Source: Streptomyces longispororuber
GTDB lineage: Bacteria; Actinomycetota; Actinomycetes; Streptomycetales; Streptomycetaceae
Direction of reading: 5' to 3'
Assembly: GCF_024448165.1 (NCBI RefSeq)
Contig: NZ_JAMOLN010000088.1
Location: forward strand, 1 to 38,619
DNA: 38,619 nt
Position numbers and translations under genes: made by a program. Below, piece after piece: positions 8,313 to 16,321 of this stretch; the stretch's first letter is position 1, and each line of letters starts with the position of its first letter. The notes under the pieces were generated by a model. It had not been told where the DNA came from. It searched no databases and saw only the letters and a program-made list of their open reading frames with translations.

Positions 8313-8836
8313 CAGGCGTTGTCTCCTTCTTCCACGAGGCGCGCGAGGCGGATGCGGTTGATCTTGCCCAGCTCGGTGCGGACGATCTCCCGCTCCTGCT
8401 CGGCCGAGTTGCCGATCCGTGCCTTGAGCGCGTCGAGCATCTGCTCCGCGGTGGCCCCGGTGGCGCAGATGAGGAAGACGTGTCCGAACCGGTCCTGGTA
8501 GGCCAGGTTCCGTTCGAGCATCTCCGCCTTGAGTTCCTCGGAGGCTCCCGACATGCCGCGCTGCTCGCGCGACGAGGTCGGGTCGCCGGGCTTCGGGCGG
8601 CCGATCGGCGGATGCCCCGCCATCGCCTCCGCGAGGTCCTGCGCGGTCAGCTCGGCCATCGCGGCGTCGCTGCTCGTGAAGAGGGACTCGGTGGAAGCGA
8701 AGGGGCGCTGGGCGAGGATCTTGCTCCCCCACGCCGATGAAGCACACACCTCGTGGAGCTCGGCCGCGGCCGTGCTCTCGTCCGAGGTGTTGAACCGGGT
8801 GAGCCCCCGATACGTAGCTGACGATCCTGAAGTCAC
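8312..8836 (-). CDS. uraD: OHCU decarboxylase
   Basis: A 174-residue all-helical enzyme that decarboxylates 2-oxo-4-hydroxy-4-carboxy-5-ureidoimidazoline to S-allantoin. The catalytic-type His lies in GHPPIGRP, and the family blocks LTRFNTSDE (N-terminus), NLAYQDRFGHVFLICATG and EQMLDALKARIGN follow in the usual order. The GTG start at 8836 is supported by GGAGG about seven bases upstream; the longer open frame runs through a terminator and another gene. It is the first gene of the uraD-uraH-uricase operon and has a clear promoter and operator about 40-80 bases upstream. Together with uraH it makes the allantoin stereospecifically and quickly after uricase. Confidence 0.95.
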   Translation of the reverse strand: MTSGSSATYRGLTRFNTSDESTAAAELHEVCASSAWGSKILAQRPFASTESLFTSSDAAMAELTAQDLAEAMAGHPPIGRPKPGDPTSSREQRGMSGASEELKAEMLERNLAYQDRFGHVFLICATGATAEQMLDALKARIGNSAEQEREIVRTELGKINRIRLARLVEEGDNA

Positions 8837-8874
8837 GGGGTGCCTCCGTGGCCTGGTGCTGGACGGGCTGCGGA

Positions 8875-8904
8875 TAGCTAACGCCCTCGGAAACACGGCG
8901 TCAA
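8875..8904 (-). promoter_or_regulatory. Promoter of the uraD-uraH-uricase operon
   Basis: On the minus strand the -35 is TTGACG (8904-8899) and the -10 is TAGCTA (8880-8875), separated by 18 bases. It faces uraD, whose start is 39 bases downstream. The -35 is overlapped by the palindrome at 8900-8916. The same TTGACG-N18-TAnnnT layout is found at the catalase gene. Confidence 0.7.
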
Positions 8905-8916
8905 CACTTTGTTGAA
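8900..8916. promoter_or_regulatory. 17-bp palindromic operator (type A), uraD promoter
   Basis: GTCAACA-CTT-TGTTGAA is an inverted repeat with 7-base arms, one mismatch and a 3-base spacer. It overlaps the -35 hexamer of the uraD promoter, a position that suits repression. Two near-identical copies occur at the catalase promoter. The binding protein is unknown. Confidence 0.75.
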
Positions 8917-8932
8917 AACTTGGAGTGACAAA

Positions 8933-8961
8933 AACCGCCGCCCGGTTAACGGACGGCGGTT
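8933..8961 (-). terminator. Intrinsic terminator after the HTH gene
   Basis: The 8-bp arms AACCGCCG / CGGCGGTT have an inner 3-bp extension. On the minus strand the stem is followed directly by TTTTTGTC. It lies 25 bases after the HTH gene and separates it from the uraD promoter, so the two units are transcribed independently. Confidence 0.8.
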
Positions 8962-8985
8962 CGGAGACCGGGGAGTTTGCCCAGG

Positions 8986-9372
8986 TCAGGTGGCCTTCTC
9001 GCGATTCAGGTAGTTGTAGACGGTAAAGCGCGAGACACCGAGCGCGCCGGCCACGGTCTCCACGCCGTGCCGCACGGAGAAGGCGCCGCGCGCCTCCAGG
9101 ACGCGCACGACCTCCTGCTTCTCCTTGCGGTCGAGCTCGGCGAGCGGCTTGCCCTCCTTGCGCTCCATCGCGGCCAGGATGTGGTCCAGGGAGTCGGCCA
9201 GCTGGGGCAGCCGCACGGCTATCACGTCCGCACCCTCCCAGCTGAGCACGACGTCGTCCTTGCCCGCCTCCTGCGGCGGCACCATCTCGCCCCCCATGGC
9301 GTCGACGAGCGGCTTGACCGCCCTGACGAAGGGGTCGGAGGCATCGGACGCATCGCTCATGAGACCGGTCAC
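8986..9372 (-). CDS. Small helix-turn-helix protein (DauR/HTH_22-like)
   Basis: A 128-residue protein with an N-terminal segment of about 85 residues (possibly a small alpha/beta sensor: VVLSWEGADVIAVRLPQLADSLDHIL). The C-terminal HTH lies near residues 90-125 and reads VRVLEARGAFSV, ETVAGALGVSRFTVYNYLNR. The HTH resembles the C-terminal domain of DauR/YheO-type regulators, but the protein is much shorter and lacks a full YheO-PAS domain. The GTG at 9372 overlaps the upstream gene's TGA (GTGA), which supports that start and implies coupled translation; an ATG lies at 9360. Its position next to uraD makes it a candidate purine-pathway regulator, but nothing in the sequence shows which site it binds. 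Confidence 0.85.
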   Translation of the reverse strand: MTGLMSDASDASDPFVRAVKPLVDAMGGEMVPPQEAGKDDVVLSWEGADVIAVRLPQLADSLDHILAAMERKEGKPLAELDRKEKQEVVRVLEARGAFSVRHGVETVAGALGVSRFTVYNYLNREKAT

Positions 9373-9638
9373 TTATCGCCCTCCCCGGCTCCGGCACCCT
9401 CACCGATCACATTGACCTGGAGCGAGACCCGGGTGGCCCCGGCCGCCAGCGCCTTGCGCAGCAGCGCGTCGACCGCGGTGAGCACGCGGTCGGCCTCCCC
9501 CTCGGCGGTGTTGCCGAACGGTCCCACGTCGACCGCGTCCAGGTCGGCCCCCTGGACGACATCGCGGGCGACGACCGCGTGCTGCGGCGCCTCGTCCAGG
9601 TCGAAGGGCTCGGTCGTGAACTCCACTCTCAATCGCAC
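9369..9638 (-). CDS. MTH1187/YkoF-like thiamine-binding protein
   Basis: An 89-residue single-domain protein with the fold pattern of the thiamine-binding (PF01910-type) family: beta strand MRLRVEFTTEPF, then GPFGNTAEGEADRVLTAVDALLRKAL and ATRVSLQVNV, matching the usual order of Gly-Asn-Thr-x-Glu-Gly motif, helix and final strand. Members bind thiamine or its hydroxymethylpyrimidine part, though many are uncharacterised. It overlaps the HTH gene by four bases and diverges from hydroxypyruvate isomerase. A thiamine link is suggestive because glyoxylate carboligase nearby needs thiamine diphosphate; that connection is inference. Confidence 0.7.
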   Translation of the reverse strand: MRLRVEFTTEPFDLDEAPQHAVVARDVVQGADLDAVDVGPFGNTAEGEADRVLTAVDALLRKALAAGATRVSLQVNVIGEGAGAGEGDK

Positions 9639-9681
9639 GCGCTCAACCTAACGCCGTCCGGGGTTATTCCGGCAGCCCCTC

Positions 9682-9711
9682 TTGACAGCTGCCACCAGCC
9701 GGATGCAATCT
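9682..9711 (+). promoter_or_regulatory. Probable promoter of hyi-glxR
   Basis: TTGACA (9682-9687), an 18-base spacer and CAATCT (9706-9711) face the hydroxypyruvate isomerase gene. The -10 is imperfect. The first of two operators begins at the last base of the -10. Confidence 0.5.
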
Positions 9712-9746
9712 TCCATCACGCAGAAACGAACTTCCGTAATACGGAA
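9711..9746. promoter_or_regulatory. Tandem 15-bp operators (type B), hyi promoter
   Basis: Two sites, TTCCATCACGCAGAA (9711-9725) and TTCCGTAATACGGAA (9732-9746), fit TTCYRY-N3-RYRGAA. The second is a perfect palindrome, extended by a further C:G pair. Starts are 21 bp apart, two helical turns. The same pair with the same spacing lies upstream of gcl. The IclR-family repressor AllR is known, to my recollection, to control these genes in S. coelicolor and is the best candidate; no such gene is in this window. Confidence 0.7.
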
Positions 9747-9784
9747 GCTCGACGATATCGAACCTGAAGGGAGCGCCGACCCCG

Positions 9785-10627
9785 ATGGGATTCGCAGACC
9801 AGCGCTTCAACGTCAACCTGTCGATCCTCTTCACCGAGCTCCCGCTCCTGGAGCGCCCCGCGGCCGCCGCCGCGGCGGGCTTCACCGCGGTCGAGCTGTG
9901 GTGGCCCTGGGTCGACGCGCCCGTGCCCGAGCAGTCCGAGCTCGACGCCCTGCGCGACGCCGTCAAGGACGCGGGCGTCCAGCTGACCGGACTGAACTTC
10001 TACGCGGGGCAGCTGCCGGGCCCCGACCGGGGCGCCCTGTCGGTCCCGGGCGAGGAGAGCGAGAAGTTCCGCGCGAACCTCGACGTCGCGGCCGACTTCG
10101 CCGCCTCCCTCGGCTGCAAGGCGCTCAACGCCCTGTACGGCAACCGCGTGGAGGGCGTCGAGGAGTCCGTCCAGGACGAACTCGCCCTGGAGAACCTGGC
10201 GCTGGCCGCCCGCGCCGCCGACCGCGTCGGCGCCGTGCTGCTCATCGAGGCGCTCAACGCGCCGGAGTCGCCGAAGTGCCCGATCGTGAGCGCCCCCAAG
10301 GCGATCGAGATCGTGGACAAGGTGAACGCGGCGACCGGCCTCGGCAACGCCAAGTTCCTGATGGACCTGTACCACCTGTCCATGAACGGCGAGGACCTGC
10401 CGGCCGTGATCGACGCCTACGCCGACAAGACGGCGCACGTGCAGATCGCCGACAACCCGGGCCGTGGCGCGCCGGGCACCGGCTCGCTGCCGCTCGAGGA
10501 GCTGCTCGACCAGCTCGCGAAGGCCGGCTACGAGGGCTACGTGGGCCTGGAGTACAAGCCGGGCGACGCCCCGAGCGCCGAGTCCTTCGGCTGGCTGCCG
10601 CACGCGGCACGCGCCGCGCGTCACTGA
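9785..10627 (+). CDS. hyi: Hydroxypyruvate isomerase
   Basis: A 280-residue TIM-barrel (xylose-isomerase-like) enzyme that interconverts hydroxypyruvate and tartronate semialdehyde. Family features are the start NVNLSILFTELPLLERP, the AAGFTAVELWWPW segment, and conserved metal-site regions LLIEALNAPE, FLMDLYHLSMNGED, HVQIADNPGRGAPGTG and YVGLEYKPG. The ATG at 9785 has GAAGGGAG upstream. It is followed after 58 bases by tartronate semialdehyde reductase on the same strand, the usual gene pair of the glyoxylate-to-glycerate route. The paired operators about 40-75 bases upstream probably control both genes. Confidence 0.95.
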   Translation: MGFADQRFNVNLSILFTELPLLERPAAAAAAGFTAVELWWPWVDAPVPEQSELDALRDAVKDAGVQLTGLNFYAGQLPGPDRGALSVPGEESEKFRANLDVAADFAASLGCKALNALYGNRVEGVEESVQDELALENLALAARAADRVGAVLLIEALNAPESPKCPIVSAPKAIEIVDKVNAATGLGNAKFLMDLYHLSMNGEDLPAVIDAYADKTAHVQIADNPGRGAPGTGSLPLEELLDQLAKAGYEGYVGLEYKPGDAPSAESFGWLPHAARAARH

Positions 10628-10685
10628 GCCGCGCGCCAACTCATCGACGTATCACCGCCTTTCTGAGCTTTTTGGAGTCACCCTC

Positions 10686-11606
10686 ATGAGCAACAACCTG
10701 CAGTCCAGTTCCCGCCCGACCCGCCCGGCGGTCGCGTGGATCGGTCTCGGCATCATGGGCTCGCCCATGTCGGAGAACCTGATCAAGGCCGGCTACGACG
10801 TCACGGGCTTCACCCTGGAGCAGGACAAGCTGGACCGCCTCACGGCCGCCGGCGGCACCGCCGCCAAGTCGATCGCCGAGGCCGTCAAGGACGCCGACGT
10901 GATCGTGACGATGGTCCCGGCCTCCCCGCAGGTCGAGGCCATCGCCTACGGTCCCGACGGCATCCTGGAGAACGCGAAGTCGGGTGCGCTGATCGTCGAC
11001 ATGTCGTCGATCACCCCGCAGACCTCGGTCGACCTGGCGAAGAACGCCAAGGAGAAGGGCATCCGCGTCATCGACGCGCCCGTCTCCGGCGGCGAGGCCG
11101 GCGCCATCGAGGCCGTGCTGTCCATCATGGTCGGCGGCGAGCAGGCCGACTTCGACGAGGCCAAGCCGCTCCTGGACGCCCTCGGCAAGACCATCGTGCT
11201 GTGCGGTCCGCACGGCTCGGGCCAGACCGTGAAGGCCGCCAACCAGCTGATCGTCGCCGTGAACATCCAGGCGTGCGCCGAGGCCGTGGTCTTCCTGGAG
11301 AAGTCCGGCGTGGACCTCAAGGCCGCGCTCGACGTCCTCAACGGCGGCCTGGCCGGCTCGACCGTGCTGACGCGGAAGAAGGACAACTTCCTCAACCGCG
11401 ACTTCAAGCCGGGCTTCCGCATCGACCTGCACCACAAGGACATGGGCATCGTCACCGACGCCGCCCGCAACGTCGGCGCGGCCCTGCCCGTCGGCGGCGT
11501 GGTCGCCCAGCTGGTCGCCTCGCTGCGCGCCCAGGGCGACGGCGGCCTGGACCACTCGGCCCTGCTCCGCTCGGTCGAGCGCCTCTCGGGCAACCAGGTC
11601 GCGTAA
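10686..11606 (+). CDS. glxR: Tartronate semialdehyde reductase (2-hydroxy-3-oxopropionate reductase)
   Basis: A 306-residue NAD(P)H-dependent beta-hydroxyacid dehydrogenase that reduces tartronate semialdehyde to glycerate. The N-terminal Rossmann motif GLGIMGSPMSENLIKAGY is followed by the substrate-binding block DAPVSGGEAGA and the catalytic-Lys region GQTVKAANQLIVA; FKPGFRIDLHHKDM is typical of GlxR. The ATG at 10686 with GGAG ten bases upstream is chosen; the open frame extends further upstream only as a shadow of hyi. It works directly after glyoxylate carboligase, whose gene is 2.7 kb away on the other strand, and beside hydroxypyruvate isomerase. Confidence 0.95.
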   Translation: MSNNLQSSSRPTRPAVAWIGLGIMGSPMSENLIKAGYDVTGFTLEQDKLDRLTAAGGTAAKSIAEAVKDADVIVTMVPASPQVEAIAYGPDGILENAKSGALIVDMSSITPQTSVDLAKNAKEKGIRVIDAPVSGGEAGAIEAVLSIMVGGEQADFDEAKPLLDALGKTIVLCGPHGSGQTVKAANQLIVAVNIQACAEAVVFLEKSGVDLKAALDVLNGGLAGSTVLTRKKDNFLNRDFKPGFRIDLHHKDMGIVTDAARNVGAALPVGGVVAQLVASLRAQGDGGLDHSALLRSVERLSGNQVA

Positions 11607-11695
11607 GGCCCCCAGACTTCCGGGCCGTGGCGGCGCTGACACCTGTCCTGTCGCGCCCAGGCGTCGCCGCGGCCCGGAACACCCATGCCCATTGA

Positions 11696-11712
11696 TTCAA
11701 CAAAATGTTGAA
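11696..11712. promoter_or_regulatory. 17-bp palindromic operator (type A), catalase distal copy
   Basis: TTCAACA-AAA-TGTTGAA is a perfect 7+3+7 inverted repeat, 30 bases upstream of the catalase -35. Its centre is 34 bp from that of the second copy. Confidence 0.8.
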
Positions 11713-11729
11713 CAAGCTCCATCCAGAAC

Positions 11730-11746
11730 TTCAACAAACTGTTGAC
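11730..11746. promoter_or_regulatory. 17-bp palindromic operator (type A), catalase proximal copy
   Basis: TTCAACA-AAC-TGTTGAC ends inside the catalase -35 hexamer, exactly as the uraD copy does. Read toward its gene, it differs from the uraD copy (TTCAACAAAGTGTTGAC) at one base. Confidence 0.8.
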
Positions 11747-11771
11747 GTAGCTGTTCAGGGATCCTTACGCT
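11742..11771 (+). promoter_or_regulatory. Promoter of the catalase gene
   Basis: TTGACG (11742-11747), 18-base spacer, TACGCT (11766-11771), with the start codon 58 bases further on. Its architecture is identical to the uraD promoter, including the overlap with a type A palindrome. Confidence 0.7.
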
Positions 11772-11828
11772 CCCCCACATCGTCAGCCAATCGTCAGCAG
11801 CCACTGCACGGAAGGTCGCCTCTCCACC

Positions 11829-13286
11829 ATGCCCAAGCGTGTGCTCACGACCGAGTCAGGCGCCCCTGTCGCCGACAACCAGAACTCCGCCACCGCAGGC
11901 GTGGGCGGCCCGATCCTGCTCCAGGACCAGCACCTCCTGGAGAAGCTCGCCCGGTTCAACCGCGAGCGCATCCCGGAGCGCGTGGTGCACGCCCGCGGCT
12001 CCGGCGCCTACGGCTACTTCGAGGTGACGGACGACGTCACCGGCTTCACGTACGCCGACTTCCTGAACACGATCGGCAAGCGCACCGAGGTCTTCCTGCG
12101 CTTCTCGACCGTCGCCGACAACCTCGGGGGTGCGGACGCCGTCCGTGACCCGCGCGGCTTCGCCCTGAAGTTCTACACCGAAGAGGGCAACTACGACCTC
12201 GTCGGCAACAACACGCCGGTGTTCTTCATCAAGGACCCGCTGAAGTTCCCCGACTTCATCCACTCCCAGAAGCGCGACCCGTTCACGGGCAAGCAGGAGC
12301 CGGAGAACGTCTGGGACTTCTGGGCGCACGCCCCCGAGGCCACGCACCAGATCACCTGGCTGATGGGCGACCGCGGCATCCCCGCGTCGTACCGCCACAT
12401 GAACGGGTACGGCTCGCACACCTACCAGTGGACGAACGAGCAGGGCGAAGCCTTCTTCGTGAAGTACCACTTCAAGACGAACCAGGGCATCCGCAGCCTC
12501 TCGGCCGAGCAGGGCGCCGAGCTCGCGGGCAAGGACCCGAACTCGCACCAGACGGACCTGCTGCAGGCCATCGAGCGCGGCGTGAACCCGTCCTGGACGC
12601 TGTACGTGCAGATCATGCCGGCGGCCGAGGCGGCGGAGTACCGCTTCAACCCGTTCGACCTCACCAAGGTGTGGCCGCACAAGGACTACCCGTTGCAGCG
12701 CGTGGGCCGCCTGGTCCTCGACCGCAACCCCGACAACGTGTTCGCGGAGGTCGAGCAGGCCGCGTTCTCCCCGAACAACTTCGTGCCGGGCATCGGCCCT
12801 TCGCCGGACAAGATGCTCCAGGGCCGCCTGTTCGCCTACGCGGACGCGCACCGCTACCGCCTGGGCGTCAACCACACGCAGCTCGCGGTGAACGCGCCGA
12901 AGGCGACCCAGGCGGACAACTACGGCCGCGACGGCGTCATGGCGTCCAACGCCTACGCCCGCAGCCGCAAGAACTACGAGCCGAACTCCTTCGACGGCCC
13001 CGTCGAGACCGGCCGCGCGCTCGCCGCGCCGCTCGCCGTCTCCGGCTACACGGGTACGCACGAGGCGCCGGCCCACACCAAGGACGACGACTTCTTCCAG
13101 GCGGGCGAGCTGTACCGCCTGATGTCGGAGGACGAGAAGGGACGCCTGGTCGCGAACATCGCGGGCGGTCTCTCCCAGGTCTCGCGCGACGACATCGTGG
13201 AGAAGAACCTCGCCCACTTCCACGCCGCCGACGCCGACTACGGCAAGCGCGTCGAGGAAGCGGTCCGCGCCCTGCGCGAGGACTGA
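11829..13286 (+). CDS. Monofunctional heme catalase, small-subunit type
   Basis: A 485-residue clade-3 type catalase that dismutates H2O2 in the cytosol. Conserved features are the active-site block RVVHARGSGAYGYFE with the catalytic His54, RFSTVADNLGGADAVRDPRG and LVGNNTPVFFIKDP with the active-site Asn region, RHMNGYGSHTYQW, and the heme-ligand Tyr motif RLFAYADAHRYRLG. It lies next to glxR but has its own promoter and two copies of the operator found at the uricase operon. Its likely job is to remove the H2O2 made by uricase. An imperfect hairpin terminator follows the stop. Confidence 0.96.
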   Translation: MPKRVLTTESGAPVADNQNSATAGVGGPILLQDQHLLEKLARFNRERIPERVVHARGSGAYGYFEVTDDVTGFTYADFLNTIGKRTEVFLRFSTVADNLGGADAVRDPRGFALKFYTEEGNYDLVGNNTPVFFIKDPLKFPDFIHSQKRDPFTGKQEPENVWDFWAHAPEATHQITWLMGDRGIPASYRHMNGYGSHTYQWTNEQGEAFFVKYHFKTNQGIRSLSAEQGAELAGKDPNSHQTDLLQAIERGVNPSWTLYVQIMPAAEAAEYRFNPFDLTKVWPHKDYPLQRVGRLVLDRNPDNVFAEVEQAAFSPNNFVPGIGPSPDKMLQGRLFAYADAHRYRLGVNHTQLAVNAPKATQADNYGRDGVMASNAYARSRKNYEPNSFDGPVETGRALAAPLAVSGYTGTHEAPAHTKDDDFFQAGELYRLMSEDEKGRLVANIAGGLSQVSRDDIVEKNLAHFHAADADYGKRVEEAVRALRED

Positions 13287-13297
13287 ACCCCCTGACC

Positions 13298-13333
13298 GTG
13301 TACGGGACCTGACGGGAGGTCAGCTCCGTACAC
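13298..13333 (+). terminator. Terminator after catalase
   Basis: Outer 8-bp arms GTGTACGG / CCGTACAC enclose an inner GACCT...AGGTC stem. It begins 12 bases after the catalase stop. Confidence 0.65.
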
Positions 13334-13397
13334 GCAAACCCGCACCATGCGTACGACCCGGATGAGGGGTGGTCTGCGCATGGTGCCGGGAGGACGA

Positions 13398-13502
13398 GGA
13401 CCGCGGCGGCCGGTGCGAACCAGTGCGGTGGTGAAGGTTCCGGGATCACTGTCGACCTGAGGCAGTCGGTCCCCGGGACCCGTCGCCCCGCCGCCGCGGT
13501 CC
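13398..13502 (+). other. Structured non-coding stretch with nested inverted repeats
   Basis: The 416-base gap between catalase and the next gene holds no convincing coding sequence. A perfect 12-bp outer repeat, GGACCGCGGCGG (13398-13409) and CCGCCGCGGTCC (13491-13502), closes a domain with an inner near-perfect stem, GGTTCCGGG (13436-13444) with CCCGGGACC (13472-13480), and a smaller ACTG/CAGT stem. This is consistent with a folded leader RNA of the membrane protein downstream, but no known riboswitch class could be matched. High GC makes chance pairing likelier than usual. Confidence 0.4.
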
Positions 13503-13523
13503 CAGCCACTTTCCCTGACGGGA

Positions 13524-13542
13524 CACCGGACTCCGTCCGGTG
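13524..13542. other. Short hairpin in the 416-base gap
   Basis: Perfect 8-bp arms CACCGGAC / GTCCGGTG with a 3-base loop, 21 bases after the nested-repeat region. It could be a terminator or part of the same leader structure. Confidence 0.4.
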
Positions 13543-13601
13543 GCGCGCATGCATGTTCCGCCAGTCGCGCGCCGTCGGACGGCACCAACCTCCCGAACCA
13601 G

Positions 13602-13629
13602 CCCCGGGTACGACGGTCCGTACCCGGGG
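13602..13629 (+). terminator. Hairpin upstream of the membrane protein gene
   Basis: Perfect 11-bp arms CCCCGGGTACG / CGTACCCGGGG with a 6-base loop, 73 bases before the start of the next gene. Placed after the nested repeats, it may be an attenuator, or a terminator for a short upstream transcript. Confidence 0.45.
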
Positions 13630-13702
13630 CTCCGCCATGCGGTGGAGGCGGTTCGGCGTCCGGGGCGACGTGTTCGCGCGCCGGGCGCGGGAGCGTGAGG
13701 GC

Positions 13703-14251
13703 ATGACAACGACCGCGGTCGCCCCGCTCCCCGTCCACCGTCACCCGGCCACCGGTACCGCCCGCCCCGTGCCCCGCTGGGCCGAGCGCGTCGCCCGTCT
13801 GATCCCGCTGGTCCTGCTCCCCCAGTGCCTGTGGCGGCTGCCGTTCGCCTTCGGGTTCGACATGGGCACGGGCACCGGTTCGATCGGCAACCTGTGGATC
13901 TCCGTGCCGTACGTCTTCGGGCTGAGCCTGCTGACCGAGGCCCTCGCGCTGCTCTGCTTCGGGCTCGTCCGGGGCTGGGGCGAGGTGGTGCCGGCGTGGG
14001 TCCCGCTGGTGGGCGGGAAGCGGCTGCCGCGGACCGTGGTGCTGGTCCCGGCCGTCCTGGGCGGGCTCGGCGCCACGATGATGTGGGGCGGGTTCCTGCT
14101 GAGCGTCCTGGGCGTGCCGGGCTTCGAGGCGCCGGCGACCACGAACGCCGCCTGGGGCCTCCTGTTCGACGTCTGCGTGCTGCCCGCGACGCTGTGGGGG
14201 CCGCTCGTCCTCGCGCTCTGCGTCCAGTACGCCGTGCGTCGCAGGGGCTGA
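13703..14251 (+). CDS. Small multi-pass membrane protein, unknown function
   Basis: A 182-residue integral membrane protein with about four hydrophobic segments: near residues 28-48 (LIPLVLLPQCLWRLPFAFGF), 60-83 (VPYVFGLSLLTEALALLCFG), 108-133 (VVLVPAVLGGLGATMMWGGF) and 145-176. The short N-terminus is Pro/Arg-rich and cytoplasmic-looking, and the C-terminus ends in Arg-Arg-Arg-Gly. The ATG at 13703 follows GTGAGGGC; the longer frame from 13553 would run through a hairpin and is Arg-rich without membrane character. Similar small membrane proteins are common in Streptomyces, but I know no function. It converges with gcl across a shared palindromic terminator. Confidence 0.75.
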   Translation: MTTTAVAPLPVHRHPATGTARPVPRWAERVARLIPLVLLPQCLWRLPFAFGFDMGTGTGSIGNLWISVPYVFGLSLLTEALALLCFGLVRGWGEVVPAWVPLVGGKRLPRTVVLVPAVLGGLGATMMWGGFLLSVLGVPGFEAPATTNAAWGLLFDVCVLPATLWGPLVLALCVQYAVRRRG

Positions 14252-14260
14252 CCGCGGCAA

Positions 14261-14308
14261 CGCCGAAGGGGGCGGTCACCGGTGCACCGGTGACCGCCCC
14301 CTTCGGCG
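14261..14308. terminator. 48-bp perfect palindrome, bidirectional terminator
   Basis: The two 24-base halves are exact reverse complements with no unpaired loop, centred on GGTGCACC at 14284/14285. It starts 9 bases after the membrane protein gene and ends 6 bases before the gcl stop, so it can terminate both convergent genes. Confidence 0.85.
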
Positions 14309-14314
14309 GGTGCG

Positions 14315-16102
<1,788 letters not shown>

Positions 16103-16199
16103 GAGTGCTCCCGACTTCTGCTGTGACTGACTGCTTGCTGTCCGGCTGTCGGATTCGCGCTCCCGTCGCGCCCCGCGGCGAGCTCTGAATTCCGTTAAC

Positions 16200-16235
16200 T
16201 TTCACAATGCGGAAAGTAGGTTCTGCTATATGGAA
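16200..16235. promoter_or_regulatory. Tandem 15-bp operators (type B), gcl promoter
   Basis: TTTCACAATGCGGAA (16200-16214) and TTCTGCTATATGGAA (16221-16235) match the hyi operators, with the same 21-bp start-to-start distance. They lie about 100-135 bases upstream of the gcl start. A further half-site, TTCCGTTAA, sits at 16190-16198. I could not place -35 and -10 elements with confidence. Confidence 0.7.
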
Positions 16236-16321
16236 GCAATGTAGAGGGGGGTCTCGGAGGCCGTCAAGGTGGATGATGAGACCGACGTCGATCGGAAACC
16301 GTGCGACCCAGGGGGTGTGCC

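Noticed and set aside
8986..9372. Calling the HTH protein the AllR or PucR regulator of the locus
   Set aside because: It has neither the IclR domains of AllR nor the PucR N-terminal domain; only a short HTH_22-like end is visible.
11856..13223. Minus-strand 455-codon open frame opposite catalase
   Set aside because: The catalase frame is unmistakable; this one is an Arg/Val-rich shadow.
13398..13502. Cobalamin riboswitch
   Set aside because: GGTGCGAACC and CACTGT look superficially like B12-riboswitch elements, but their order and the missing conserved core do not match the class.
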